Source: Picrophilus oshimae DSM 9789 (GTDB lineage Archaea; Thermoplasmatota; Thermoplasmata; Thermoplasmatales; Thermoplasmataceae). From it: a stretch of DNA of 64,000 nt. Below are positions 46,356 through 55,712 of the stretch, in pieces. Made by a program: the position numbers and the translations under genes. The notes beneath the pieces were generated by a model that saw nothing but the letters and a program-made list of their open reading frames with translations, had not been told where the DNA came from and made no database searches. The stretch is taken from NCBI RefSeq assembly GCF_900176435.1, contig NZ_FWYE01000001.1, positions 62,001 to 126,000 on the forward strand, read 5' to 3'. Numbering within the stretch: the first letter of the stretch is position 1; the number at the start of each line of letters is the position of its first letter.

Positions 46356-47414
46356 TTATATAATTCCTGTTATTGATAATATTCTTTCTGCAACATTGTA
46401 TGATAAATCGCTTTCACCAAGTATGGTGTACCTTGATGGCCTTATCCTGTGTGCTATGCTTAATGCCTTTATTGCTATCTCCCTGCCTATTCCATAGGAT
46501 TCTGCCCTTGTGTTTAAACCTATTTTTCTGTATGTATTTTTTAAAAGCTCCCAGTCCCCGCCGTGAAGGTACATTGATATTAAGGACCCCATGGCACACT
46601 GCTCACCATGTATTGAGCTGCCAGGACCAAGTATTTCTATTGCATGCGAGAACAGGTGCTCGCTGCCACTTGCAGGCCTGGAACTGCCTGCTATGGCCAT
46701 GGCTGCGCCAGAGGCCAGTATCTGCTTTGTTACAAGCCATATGCTTTCCTCAAGCCCGGGCTGGATCATCGATGATCTTTCAATGAGCTCCCTTCCGGCG
46801 TATTCAGACATAACGGCAGCTGTGCTGCTGAATTCCTCCCCCTTTAAACGGTTTGCAAGCTTCCAGTCAAGAACCGCTGTTATATTTGATATTACATCTG
46901 CCGCGCCTGCGGCAACGTATCTGTAAGGTGCAAGAACCATTATTGATGTGTCCGCAACTATTGCCGAAGGCATCGTTGCCTCCTCGGAGTAAACAGATTT
47001 GCCATCATATATTGATGCCCTTGGAGATGCTATGCCATCATGGCTTGGCGTCGTTGGCACACTTATAAAAGGTATGCCCAAATCATATGCTATCTTCTTT
47101 GCTATATCTATTTTGGAGCCACCGCCAACGCCAAGCACTATACCTGATCTCCTGTTTTTCAAAGATTCCTCTATGCTTTTTATTGAATCCCTTGTTGCCC
47201 TGGATGCTATTATTACATTAACATCAAAATCATTTAAGTTTGATAGAACCTTTTTGCCAGCTATATTATATGTGTTTTCACCGGTTATTAAAAGAACATC
47301 GCCTGACTTTAAGAACTTTGAAACAACACTGCCTATATTTAAAATTGCATCGTGACCTATGTAAACATCGCTTGGGAAGTGCATGCTCTTTATCTTGTTG
47401 AAATTCATGTGCAA
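46356..47414 (-). CDS. egsA: sn-Glycerol-1-phosphate dehydrogenase
   Basis: 352 residues. Makes sn-glycerol-1-phosphate from dihydroxyacetone phosphate, setting the stereochemistry of archaeal lipids. Visible features are the NAD(P) motif GVGGGSKIDIAKK (95-107), SVPTTPSHDGIASPRAS, and metal ligands Asp173 in GAADVISN and the His residues of SEHLFSHAIE and SIHGEQCAMG. Together with the isoprenyl diphosphate synthase and geranylgeranyl reductase elsewhere in the window, it covers much of the membrane lipid route. Confidence 0.96.
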   Translation of the reverse strand: MHMNFNKIKSMHFPSDVYIGHDAILNIGSVVSKFLKSGDVLLITGENTYNIAGKKVLSNLNDFDVNVIIASRATRDSIKSIEESLKNRRSGIVLGVGGGSKIDIAKKIAYDLGIPFISVPTTPSHDGIASPRASIYDGKSVYSEEATMPSAIVADTSIMVLAPYRYVAAGAADVISNITAVLDWKLANRLKGEEFSSTAAVMSEYAGRELIERSSMIQPGLEESIWLVTKQILASGAAMAIAGSSRPASGSEHLFSHAIEILGPGSSIHGEQCAMGSLISMYLHGGDWELLKNTYRKIGLNTRAESYGIGREIAIKALSIAHRIRPSRYTILGESDLSYNVAERILSITGII

Positions 47415-47477
47415 CTATCTTTATAATGCATATAAATCTATTCATTAATTTTAAATCCAAAATATGGATATGAACCC

Positions 47478-48308
47478 ATGGATTACATTAAAAACTTTGA
47501 GAACTACATGATAGGCGAGAGAAAGAGCCTTAACACGATAAAGGAATATAAATCACTTGTCCGTGATTTTATAAATTATATAAACAAAAAACCCGAGGAT
47601 ATAAATGATTTTGATATAGAGGATTACAAGAGGCATCTTGCCGTTGATAAAAGATACTCAAAGTCCTCACAGTACCTGAGCATGAAGGCAATAAAGCTCT
47701 TTTTGCAGTCACGTGACATAAAGATACCAAGAACACTAAATGCACCAAGAAGAAATAAAAAGATACCTGTTTATTTAAACACAAATGAGGCAAAAAACCT
47801 TATAAAGGCCTCATCAAATAACAGGAAACACCTTGCCATAGTATCACTGCTGCTTTACTCTGGAATAAGGGTAAGCGAGCTTTGCAATTTAAAAATAGAG
47901 GATATAGACCTGAATGAAAACATAATATATGTAAGATCCGGAAAGGGAGGCAAGGATAGAATAGCCATAATACCAGATGAATGCTCTGAGATATTAAGAT
48001 CATATTACAATGATAGATTAAAGTATCCTGGTGATACGTTTTTTATCAGTAATAAAAAATCAAGATACGATACAAGCACTATTGAAAGATTAATAAAAAA
48101 GCTTGCAGTAAAGGCGGGTATAGAAAAGCATGTCACCCCGCATGTGCTAAGACATACCTTTGCAACATCTGTTCTCAGAAACGGCGGTGATATAAGGTTT
48201 ATACAGCAAATACTTGGACATGCAAGCGTGGCAACAACACAGATATATACACATATAGATGACGGAACACTAAAGGACATGTATAAAAAGCACAGACCAG
48301 ATTATTAA
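47478..48308 (+). CDS. xerA: XerA tyrosine recombinase
   Basis: A 276-residue Xer-type recombinase that resolves chromosome dimers at a dif site. It has an N-terminal SAM-like DNA-binding domain (1-95) and a catalytic domain with R131 (SGIRVSELCNL), the K loop GKGGKDR, H222-x-x-R225 (HVLRHTFAT), H248 (LGHASVATT) and nucleophile Y257 (QIYTH). The compact single-gene form is normal in archaea. The stop shares TTAA (48305-48308) with the convergent gene. No dif-like site was recognised nearby. Confidence 0.94.
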   Translation: MDYIKNFENYMIGERKSLNTIKEYKSLVRDFINYINKKPEDINDFDIEDYKRHLAVDKRYSKSSQYLSMKAIKLFLQSRDIKIPRTLNAPRRNKKIPVYLNTNEAKNLIKASSNNRKHLAIVSLLLYSGIRVSELCNLKIEDIDLNENIIYVRSGKGGKDRIAIIPDECSEILRSYYNDRLKYPGDTFFISNKKSRYDTSTIERLIKKLAVKAGIEKHVTPHVLRHTFATSVLRNGGDIRFIQQILGHASVATTQIYTHIDDGTLKDMYKKHRPDY

Positions 48309-49342
48309 TTTGATCTGTTTAATATATAATCAGATAAATATTCAAGCATGGCCTTTGATTCCTCATTGCCGCTAACCATCTTCAATGCGCTCTTGCCCTT
48401 TGATATTAAATCTTCCATGATTTTTAACGAGTAATTATATGAGCCTGTTGAAACAACAATATCCTTAAGCTTTTTAAAATCTATATCACTTATATCGCCG
48501 GATGAGAGGCATGTTTTTATGTAATCCTTTATCATACTATTTGATCTTTCATAGGCCTTTATCATTAAAAGGGTTTTTTTGCCCTCGTTTACATCACTTT
48601 TTATAGATTTACCTGTTTGTTTTTCATCACCAAAAAGTCCAAGAATATCATCCTTTATCTGAAATGCTATGCCTATGTTCTTACCATAGATTCTTAAATA
48701 ATCGATGTCCTTTTTATTTCCTGCAAGCATGGCTCCCATCACCAATGGCCCTTCAATTGTGTACCTTGCAGTCTTCATATAATGCAGCTTCATTAACCTT
48801 GATTCAGAAAATTCATCGTCAAGTGATGAAAAGATGTCTATCAGCTGCCCCTTTCCGGTATCCTCAATAACCTTTGAAAATTCATAATCAGCAGATATAA
48901 GATTTTTTATATCAAAACCAGATGTTAGCAGTGCCTCATGTGAAAATGAATCTATAAGATCTCCTGCAACTATTGCTATGTTCATTGAGTTCCTTGGATC
49001 ATTTAGTCTTGTCTCCACGGATCTGTGAAAGCTTGGCCTTCCGCGGCGCATGTCGCTTTGATCCATTATATCATCATGTATTAATAAATATGATTGTGCA
49101 AGCTCTATTGATATCGATGCCTTTATTATATTATCATCGATATCATGGAATAGCGAGTAGCCGGTTATCATCATTATCGGCCTCAATCGCTTACCGCCAT
49201 TCATTGTGAATTCCATTAGCTCCTTTATTACATACCTTATGTTTTCGTCGTCACATGCATCCAGCTTTTTCTCGAAAAAGTTTTTTAGCTCTTTTTCTAT
49301 TTTATCCTTTAATGATGATAAATGTATACTGTATTCGTTCAT
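48305..49342 (-). CDS. idsA: Isoprenyl diphosphate synthase (geranylgeranyl/farnesyl type)
   Basis: A 345-residue trans-prenyltransferase. The first Asp-rich motif DDIMD (90-94) is followed by the RRGRPSFH region, and the second is DDILGLFGDEKQTGK. The aromatic Tyr85, five residues before the first motif, is the usual chain-length determinant of archaeal GGPP synthases, so GGPP is the likely main product. It feeds ether-lipid synthesis. It diverges from the TPR gene across about 92 bp. Confidence 0.92.
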   Translation of the reverse strand: MNEYSIHLSSLKDKIEKELKNFFEKKLDACDDENIRYVIKELMEFTMNGGKRLRPIMMITGYSLFHDIDDNIIKASISIELAQSYLLIHDDIMDQSDMRRGRPSFHRSVETRLNDPRNSMNIAIVAGDLIDSFSHEALLTSGFDIKNLISADYEFSKVIEDTGKGQLIDIFSSLDDEFSESRLMKLHYMKTARYTIEGPLVMGAMLAGNKKDIDYLRIYGKNIGIAFQIKDDILGLFGDEKQTGKSIKSDVNEGKKTLLMIKAYERSNSMIKDYIKTCLSSGDISDIDFKKLKDIVVSTGSYNYSLKIMEDLISKGKSALKMVSGNEESKAMLEYLSDYILNRSN

Positions 49343-49434
49343 ATTTAGAATGGTGAGTTTTATTTTATATAATTAACTTTCGCTGGCGGATTATAATCGA
49401 AAAGAGTTTAAATATTATATAATAATATAAATTG

Positions 49435-50121
49435 ATGGCAGATTATATATATAACAAAAGTGAGCAGGCAGATGACTATAACGAGCGTGGTATATCATAC
49501 TTTAATGTAATGCAATATGAGGATGCGGTCAAGGAATTCACAAAGGCAATAAAATTGATAAGCGATGACCCGGATCTTTATCATAACAGGGCCCTTGCAT
49601 ATTACTCGCTTAAAATGTACAACGAGGCAATAAAGGACTGCGAAAAGGCCATAAGCCTTGATTCATCAAAGGGTGATTATTATAATATACTTGGATCGAT
49701 ATACGATGACATAAAAAAATTTGACAGGGCACTAGAGGCCTTCACAAACGCAATAAGAATAGAGAGCGATGTCCCTGATTATTATTATAACAGGGGAAAC
49801 GTATACCTTGAGTTAAAAATGTTCGACAGGGCTCTGGAGGACTACAATATGGCTGTTAAATTGAACAGCATGGAGACAATATTCCTTTACAAGAGGGCGA
49901 TGCTGCTTGATGATCTAAAAAGATACGATGAGGCGCTAAACGATTTAAACAGCTGCATAAAGATATCACCGAATCCTGAGTACTTTAAATATATGGCAGG
50001 TATCTATGAAAAGCAGGGAAGATTCAAGGAGGCGCTAAATACACTTAAGGAGGCTGAAAAGTATTCAAATGACATTGGAATAAAGAGCATGATAAAGGAC
50101 ATTGAAAGCAAAATTAATTAA
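49435..50121 (+). CDS. TPR repeat protein
   Basis: 228 residues built of about six tetratricopeptide repeats of 34 residues, for example AVKEFTKAIKLISDDPDLYH, EAIKDCEKAISLDSSKGDYY and RALEDYNMAVKLNS. No other domain or signal peptide is seen. TPR proteins are scaffolds for protein-protein binding and the partner is unknown. A TTG codon lies in frame just before the ATG at 49435; the ATG is preferred. Confidence 0.88.
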   Translation: MADYIYNKSEQADDYNERGISYFNVMQYEDAVKEFTKAIKLISDDPDLYHNRALAYYSLKMYNEAIKDCEKAISLDSSKGDYYNILGSIYDDIKKFDRALEAFTNAIRIESDVPDYYYNRGNVYLELKMFDRALEDYNMAVKLNSMETIFLYKRAMLLDDLKRYDEALNDLNSCIKISPNPEYFKYMAGIYEKQGRFKEALNTLKEAEKYSNDIGIKSMIKDIESKIN

Positions 50122-50177
50122 TAAATATCTTTTTCTTTATTGGAAAGGTTTTTTTATTGATTAAATAATATCAATCA

Positions 50178-51131
50178 ATGAGGGCCATAGTTCTTGAAAG
50201 ATTTGGTATAGAAAATATAAAGATTGAGGATATCAATGATGAATCTCCCGGAATACCGGTGAAAATAACAATGGCCGGATTAAATCCGGTGGATTATTCA
50301 ACAGTAAACGGAAACATTATGTATGGTGTTAAACCAATGCCGCATGTACCTGGTTCAGAGGCAATAGGCATTGCAATGGCCGATGGAAATTACATAAAAA
50401 GGGGCGACAGGGTAATAATATACAACAGGATCTTTGACGGTACCTGTGAGCAGTGCATAACAGGCAATGAACACCTGTGCCTGAATGGTGGAATTCTGGG
50501 CGTTGCATCAAATGGCGTTTACCGTGAGATGATAAAATTACCCGAGATGAACCTTTTTAAGATTCCGGATTCAATAGATGATTATGTTGCAGCAAGCATG
50601 GGGGTCGGCGCGCTGACCGCATACAGGGCGTTAAAAACCATGAACATAGAGGCTGGTAAAACCATACTTGTCTACGGTGCCGGTAATACAGGAATATTTA
50701 CAGCACAGCTTGCCAGGATATTCGGCCTTGAAACGTACGTTTTATCAAGAAAAAAGGATCTTGAAAGGTATAATATAAATGTACTTGACAGCGTGCCGGA
50801 AGATTTTAAGGCTGATTATATTATAAATCCACTTGGCGGTTCAATATTTGAGGAATCATTGAGGCATATTAAAACGGGTGGCAAGATAGTAACCTTTGGC
50901 ATTTTAACAGGCCGTGAGGCAAAAATTGACATAGGAAGCCTGTACGCAAATGAGATAAAAATTTACGGTAGCACCGGAGGTACAAGGAAGGATCTACTTG
51001 AATTAATAAAAATAATTTCAATGAACAGGATCTATTTACCTGTTGAAAAAACTTTTAGTCTGTGGGATTTAAAGGAGGCCATGAACTATTTTAAGAACAG
51101 GAGTACGGGCAGGATACTATTAAAAGCTTAA
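50178..51131 (+). CDS. Zinc-type medium-chain alcohol dehydrogenase family protein
   Basis: A 317-residue MDR-family oxidoreductase with PHVPGSEAIGIAM in place of the usual GHE zinc motif, a partial structural-zinc segment CEQCITGNEHLC, and the Rossmann motif YGAGNTGIFTAQLARIFG. A catalytic zinc therefore seems doubtful, and a quinone-reductase-like or zinc-independent activity is possible. A short inverted repeat (ATTGAT...ATCAAT) ends 2 bp before the ATG. The stop shares TTAA (51128-51131) with rpe. Confidence 0.85.
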   Translation: MRAIVLERFGIENIKIEDINDESPGIPVKITMAGLNPVDYSTVNGNIMYGVKPMPHVPGSEAIGIAMADGNYIKRGDRVIIYNRIFDGTCEQCITGNEHLCLNGGILGVASNGVYREMIKLPEMNLFKIPDSIDDYVAASMGVGALTAYRALKTMNIEAGKTILVYGAGNTGIFTAQLARIFGLETYVLSRKKDLERYNINVLDSVPEDFKADYIINPLGGSIFEESLRHIKTGGKIVTFGILTGREAKIDIGSLYANEIKIYGSTGGTRKDLLELIKIISMNRIYLPVEKTFSLWDLKEAMNYFKNRSTGRILLKA

Positions 51132-51772
51132 AAGTTCTTTAATGTTTTTATTGGATTTATAACCCCATTTTTGAATATAAATGACGCTGAAACAAGTATA
51201 TCAGCACCGGCATTTGCCGCAAGCCTGCCAGTTTCATCATTTATGCCGCCGTCTATCTCAATCCTTGTCTTTAAATTGTTGGCCCTTATAAATTCCCTGG
51301 CCTGTGAGACCTTTATTAATGAGTCGTCGATGAATTTCTGGCCTGAAAAACCCGGGTTAACAGACATTATTAATAATATCTCTGCATTTTCAATTAATGA
51401 TTTTACCCTTTCAAAATTGGTTTCAGGATTTATTACTATGCCATACCTTATATTTTCCCTATGAAATTTTTTAAGAAGCTCCATTGTGTTTACAGGCGAT
51501 TCATAATGTATTAAAAGAACATCTGCACCGGCATCCAGAAATGATTTATAATATTTATCAGGCCTTTCTATCATCAAATGTGCATCCAGTCTTAGCCCTG
51601 TTGATTTTCTTATTGCCCTTATAAGGTCCGGGCCCATTGTAATGTTGTTTACAAAATGACCGTCCATAACATCAAGGTGGAATGATCCTGCACCGGCATC
51701 CTCGCATCTTTTTATTTCATCGTAAAGATGTGAAAGATCTGATGATATGATCGATGGTGAAACCTCTACCAT
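51128..51772 (-). CDS. rpe: Ribulose-phosphate 3-epimerase
   Basis: A 214-residue TIM barrel that interconverts ribulose-5-phosphate and xylulose-5-phosphate. It has the N-terminal VSPSIISSDLSHL, the metal and catalytic site in HLDVMDGHFVNNITMGP, DAHLMIERPDKY, the active His in LIHYES, MSVNPGFSGQKF and EIDGGINDETG. It supplies pentoses in the non-oxidative pentose route. Confidence 0.94.
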   Translation of the reverse strand: MVEVSPSIISSDLSHLYDEIKRCEDAGAGSFHLDVMDGHFVNNITMGPDLIRAIRKSTGLRLDAHLMIERPDKYYKSFLDAGADVLLIHYESPVNTMELLKKFHRENIRYGIVINPETNFERVKSLIENAEILLIMSVNPGFSGQKFIDDSLIKVSQAREFIRANNLKTRIEIDGGINDETGRLAANAGADILVSASFIFKNGVINPIKTLKNF

Positions 51773-51860
51773 GTATGAATATATTTAATGTAAATATTAA
51801 TATTAACAGTAAAATATGCATATAAATGTGTTTTTTAATATCAAAATATTAGAGTTGATA

Positions 51861-51870
51861 AAATTTAAAT
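51861..51870 (+). promoter_or_regulatory. TATA box of the APC transporter gene
   Basis: AAATTTAAAT is centred about 26 nt before the ATG at 51892, consistent with leaderless transcription. Confidence 0.45.
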
Positions 51871-51891
51871 AAAATATAACATTAATGCCAC

Positions 51892-53643
51892 ATGGCTGAG
51901 GTATCCGTCTCCTATAAAAGGGATTTAAGTCTTGTTAATTTAATAATGCTTAATGCAATGGGCATGATAGGATCGGGCTGGCTCTTTGCCGAACTATATG
52001 CAAGCAGCTATGCCGGGTCTCTTGGATCAATTATAGCATGGCTTCTCGGTGGATTTATAGTTCTAATGATAGCACTGACATACATGGAGGTCTCATCTGC
52101 ATTTCCACTTGCCGGCGGCTCAACCCCGATAGGGGAGATGACCCATGGCAAGCTTGTTGGTTTTATCGCAGGCTGGGGTGCCTGGATCTCTGATATAATG
52201 ACACCACCAATAGAGGCAATAGCCATGGTTACATACGCATCAGCATTCATACCTGGACTTGTAAACAGGCATGGAATACTTTTAACGGATGGTTATATAT
52301 TTGCCGTGGCAATAATGATCATAGTCCTTCTGGTAAACCTTCTTTCAGTAAGGGTTTTTGGCAATGCCATGTCAATACTTATGATATGGAAATGGTTAAT
52401 ACCATTGCTTGTCATAGTAACGCTGATACCACTGGCATTTCATCCGGCAAATTTAACAACGTATAATCCGTTCTATGCCGGCTATCATGGTATCTTCTAT
52501 GCCCTGGTCCTTGGAGGCATAATATTCTCATTTGAGGGGTTCCGCGCTGCCGTGAACATGGCAGGTGAGGCAAGGAGAAAGGATTACATCTGGAAATCCG
52601 TGATAATATCACTTCTTCTTGTCATAGCACTGTACACACTTTTACAGGTTGCCTTTGTTGGGGCTGTCAGATGGAGTGTCATAGGAATAAAGCCGGGCGA
52701 CTGGGGTGCAATAACAAGCACATCATTGACAAACGGGCCCTTTGCAAGGATAGCCTATGACATAGGCTTTGGCTGGCTGGCAGTGATACTCCTTGTTGAT
52801 GCTGTTATATCACCCGGAGGTGCCGGAATAAGCTATGCAGCTTATCCTGCAAGGATCTTCCAGTCCATGGCAAATTACGGATACGCCCCAAAGTTTTTTT
52901 CAAAACTGGATAGAAGGGGAGTGCCATCCAGGGCACTGATCCTTGGATTCTTCCTTGGACTTGCCTTTATATATGAATTTCCTGGCTGGGATCTGCTTGT
53001 TGGAATATTAACGTCCACACTTGTAATAGCCTACGTTGTTGGCCCCGCCTCCATAAATATATTAAGAAGAACCGCACCGGATGTGGAGAGGCCATTTACA
53101 CTGAGGGGTTCATCAGTAATAGCACCAGTTGCCTTTATATTTACATTTCTTGTTATATACTGGTCCGGATGGCCACTGTCAGGTGAGGTTGTTATAGTCA
53201 CCCTTGCAGGCCTTTTGATGTTCTTTTTCTTATATTTATTATCAGGCAATGAAAAATTTAGCAGGAATGAGAGCTACATGTTCCTTTTAAGCATGGTTGT
53301 TCCGTTCCTGTTCTCGTTGATACTTGTTTTGTATTATACTTACTCCTGGCCAGTTTATGTGATTTACATAGATATAGTGCTTTTTATTGTATCAATATAT
53401 TCATATTTAAGGCTCTCAGGAAAAACCGATATAATCAGTGGTTCATGGTACGTTTACATGCTTCTTGCAGCCATGATATTATCATATATAGGACCGGCAG
53501 CATACGGTGGAATAAATATAATAAAATTTCCTTATGATTTCATAGCGGATGGTATAATAGCTTTGATATTCTATATTGTTGCACAGGCCACAGGTCACAG
53601 AACAAAATCACTGGAAGATTATGTAAATACATCAAATGAATAA
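51892..53643 (+). CDS. APC-superfamily amino acid permease
   Basis: 583 residues with about 12 or more hydrophobic helices. The start MLNAMGMIGSGWLFAELYA holds the G(S)G substrate loop of helix 1, and IIFSFEGFRAAVNMAGEARR is the helix 6 signature of amino acid/polyamine/organocation transporters. The substrate cannot be read. The family often uses proton symport, which would suit an acidophile. It stands as a single gene, with tRNA-Leu downstream on the other strand. Confidence 0.9.
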   Translation: MAEVSVSYKRDLSLVNLIMLNAMGMIGSGWLFAELYASSYAGSLGSIIAWLLGGFIVLMIALTYMEVSSAFPLAGGSTPIGEMTHGKLVGFIAGWGAWISDIMTPPIEAIAMVTYASAFIPGLVNRHGILLTDGYIFAVAIMIIVLLVNLLSVRVFGNAMSILMIWKWLIPLLVIVTLIPLAFHPANLTTYNPFYAGYHGIFYALVLGGIIFSFEGFRAAVNMAGEARRKDYIWKSVIISLLLVIALYTLLQVAFVGAVRWSVIGIKPGDWGAITSTSLTNGPFARIAYDIGFGWLAVILLVDAVISPGGAGISYAAYPARIFQSMANYGYAPKFFSKLDRRGVPSRALILGFFLGLAFIYEFPGWDLLVGILTSTLVIAYVVGPASINILRRTAPDVERPFTLRGSSVIAPVAFIFTFLVIYWSGWPLSGEVVIVTLAGLLMFFFLYLLSGNEKFSRNESYMFLLSMVVPFLFSLILVLYYTYSWPVYVIYIDIVLFIVSIYSYLRLSGKTDIISGSWYVYMLLAAMILSYIGPAAYGGINIIKFPYDFIADGIIALIFYIVAQATGHRTKSLEDYVNTSNE

Positions 53644-53865
53644 AATTATTCAATATTTTTAAATTCCATAATTTTCACTGGGTATTAAAAATTATTCCCC
53701 TGCATAAGTACAATTTAATAATCTATTTTTCAATGTTAAATTAATTATATTAAGAATATGCCATATTCAATTATTTCCAGACCCAAGCCATTATTATTTT
53801 CATTTCAACAATAAACTTCAATGCTCTTGATAATTATAAAAACATGCATTGGACTTTTATATTTA

Positions 53866-53950
53866 TGCAGAGGACGGGATTTGAACCCGCGGATCCCTAC
53901 GGAACTAGACCCTCAATCTAGCGCCTTTGTCCAGTCTCGGCAACCTCTGC
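53866..53950 (-). tRNA. tRNA-Leu (anticodon GAG)
   Basis: On the minus strand the acceptor GCAGAGG pairs with CCTCTGC. The anticodon stem CTAGA/TCTAG carries the loop TTGAGGG (anticodon GAG), with a class II variable arm and a CGGG-TTCAAAT-CCCG T-arm. The discriminator is A and CCA is not encoded. Confidence 0.93.
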
Positions 53951-53966
53951 TCATACCTGTATTAAT

Positions 53967-53981
53967 TTAAAATATATTAAC
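53967..53981 (-). promoter_or_regulatory. TATA element for tRNA-Leu
   Basis: An AT-rich element read on the minus strand as ATATATTTTAA is centred about 25 nt before the 5' end of tRNA-Leu. Confidence 0.4.
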
Positions 53982-54212
53982 TTTAACTGGATGATTTAAA
54001 ATTATATTCTTATAATTTTTATATTTTAATTGTTAATTTTTATGGCATAGGGTTAAATTGCAATAATATATATTTAAAAATTTTTATATTAAACTTTTAT
54101 TTTGATTTATATTTAATTTTTGTTGTTTAATATTATTTTAGAATAATTTTTTGAAGCTTTGTCTTTCAATAAATGGTAAAACATTATGCTATTATTTATC
54201 ATAGTAAAAATA

Positions 54213-54231
54213 TTAGGTTAACCTTACCTAA
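54213..54231. promoter_or_regulatory. DtxR/IdeR-type metal box (candidate operator)
   Basis: TTAGGTTAACCTTACCTAA matches 17 of 19 positions of the DtxR/IdeR consensus TWAGGTTAGSCTAACCTWA, including both outer half-sites. It sits directly against a TATA element at 54235-54243, so a bound metal-loaded repressor would block initiation. The likely target is the HTH-10 regulator gene at 54307. Confidence 0.65.
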
Positions 54232-54234
54232 ATA

Positions 54235-54243
54235 ATATAAATA
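54235..54243 (+). promoter_or_regulatory. TATA element next to the DtxR/IdeR-type box
   Basis: ATATAAATA would place the transcript start near 54265, leaving a leader of about 40 nt before the ATG at 54307. A second TATA-like GTTTATTAT about 25 nt before the ATG is an alternative. Confidence 0.4.
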
Positions 54244-54306
54244 CTTTCTGCAAAATAATAAAATTAAAATAGAAAAGTTTATTATCTGCTCCTTATTTAT
54301 AAATTA

Positions 54307-54936
54307 ATGAATGTCACCTACGTACTTTCATATGACAAATGCTTTACATCCGCGATTGTTAGAATGTTTGATGTCAGGCTTAGAATATTAAAAAAGGAAA
54401 TTACAGAGGACAATCATTTAAAGGAGATAGTGGAGATATTCTCTGTTAATCCAGCGGCCATTGAAAATGCAATAGAGTACCTAAGTGAGTATGATCATAT
54501 ATATAATCTTGAGGTAATATCAAGAAATGACAAGCTTGCCCTTGTAAATATCGTAACTGACCAGTGCCCAATCTTTAATATAATGAAGAATTTCGGCATG
54601 CATGGTAATGAATATCCCATGATGGAGCGCGTTGACAGGGACGGAAAGATGTTCTGGAAGATTAAACTTGATAGCATGCATAAGGTGAATCATATCTCAG
54701 AGGCATTAAGGGAAAAGCTCTCAATAGATGATATCTCGGTAAAAATAGATAAGGGAAGAACAATAGACACAAGGTCAATTTACATATTAAAAGAGGCATA
54801 CGAGCTTGGATTTTTCAATGTGCCAAAGAGCATAGGTTTAAATGAGCTTTCAGAGATATTACATATACCGCCAACAACATTGAATTTAATATTGAGAAGG
54901 GCGTTAAAAACAGTGCTTGATGAGAGCCTAAAATGA
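54307..54936 (+). CDS. HTH-10 (bacterioopsin-activator-type) transcriptional regulator
   Basis: 209 residues. The C-terminal 50 form an HTH-10 domain: IYILKEAYELGFFNVPKSIG, then LNELSEILHIPPTTLNLILR. The N-terminal about 150 residues are the variable input domain common to archaeal HTH-10 regulators and carry no recognised ligand motif beyond two cysteines (C12, C92). A near-consensus DtxR/IdeR box and TATA element lie upstream, so expression may depend on iron or another metal. The next gene starts 47 bp downstream on the same strand. Confidence 0.87.
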   Translation: MNVTYVLSYDKCFTSAIVRMFDVRLRILKKEITEDNHLKEIVEIFSVNPAAIENAIEYLSEYDHIYNLEVISRNDKLALVNIVTDQCPIFNIMKNFGMHGNEYPMMERVDRDGKMFWKIKLDSMHKVNHISEALREKLSIDDISVKIDKGRTIDTRSIYILKEAYELGFFNVPKSIGLNELSEILHIPPTTLNLILRRALKTVLDESLK

Positions 54937-54983
54937 AAAATAAATTCGAATAAGTTTTTATAGAAATATTCTCTTTTCATTTT

Positions 54984-55712
54984 ATGGTAAGTGATGCAAT
55001 AAAAAACAACAAATCGTATTACATTAAATCGTTAGCGGATGATGATGAGTTTTCTAGACTTGATGCCTGGTATAAGGTTAATTTCTTGATTGAAAATAAC
55101 ATATTAGACAAGGATTATGTGGTAAATCATAAGGATCTATTCCTTGATTTATTAACCACGGATGATGAGATGGTTAAGGTTCATGCCTGGGTTCTTGCCA
55201 GGAGATTTGCTGATGCCGGATATATAAGCAAGGAGGACATAGAGAAAAGAAAGGATTATCTATTGCCATACATAAAAGCAGGTGATTTAACGGCATGGTG
55301 GAACGCCGATGATTTAATCAACGGAAAATACCTTGAACCGGACTATTTAAGAAAATACAAGGACATATTCATAGAAAAGCTCCATGACAGCGATATAGGC
55401 ACATTAACGGATGCCTGGCATATGATACCTTTAATGCTCCGTGATAATATAATAAACAGGGATGATTATGTAAAATATAAAAGCCATATACTCTCGGTTC
55501 TTGATCAAAAGAACCCGTACATTAGATTGAATGGATGGGAAACAATTATAAATCTAACAGAGGCCGGTGTTCTTTCCAGGGAGGATGTTGCACCATACAA
55601 GGATAAGGCAGGTGAGTTATTAAAGGGTGATGACATAATAAAATTGACATCGCTTTTTGATACAACTGTTGAGAAGTTTAAGGAAAGACTCAAAAATATA
55701 GGTTTAATTTAA
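54984..55712 (+). CDS. Helical repeat protein with five Trp-centred about-40-residue repeats
   Basis: 242 residues, acidic. Repeats contain a central W at residues 29, 69, 105, 145 and 185, each followed by a segment like ...[19 protein letters not shown] or ...[19 protein letters not shown]. The spacing of 36-40 residues and helix-turn-helix pattern suggest a HEAT- or armadillo-like alpha-solenoid used for binding a partner. No known family was recognised. It follows the HTH-10 regulator by 47 bp, and its stop shares TTAA (55709-55712) with the convergent dnaJ stop. Confidence 0.75.
   Translation: MVSDAIKNNKSYYIKSLADDDEFSRLDAWYKVNFLIENNILDKDYVVNHKDLFLDLLTTDDEMVKVHAWVLARRFADAGYISKEDIEKRKDYLLPYIKAGDLTAWWNADDLINGKYLEPDYLRKYKDIFIEKLHDSDIGTLTDAWHMIPLMLRDNIINRDDYVKYKSHILSVLDQKNPYIRLNGWETIINLTEAGVLSREDVAPYKDKAGELLKGDDIIKLTSLFDTTVEKFKERLKNIGLI

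Larger units (their letters stand above)
53951..54306. other. AT-rich intergenic region between tRNA-Leu and the HTH-10 regulator
   Basis: 356 bp without a credible gene on either strand. It holds the leftward tRNA-Leu promoter near 53975 and the metal-regulator-like box with TATA element near 54213-54243. The remainder is low-complexity A/T with T-runs and no repeat or RNA structure I can support. Confidence 0.6.

Noticed and set aside
49378-49434. Possible dif site near xerA and idsA (CTTTCG...CGAAAAG)
   Set aside because: The arms are short and the spacer does not resemble known archaeal dif sites (two 11-bp arms around a 6-bp core).
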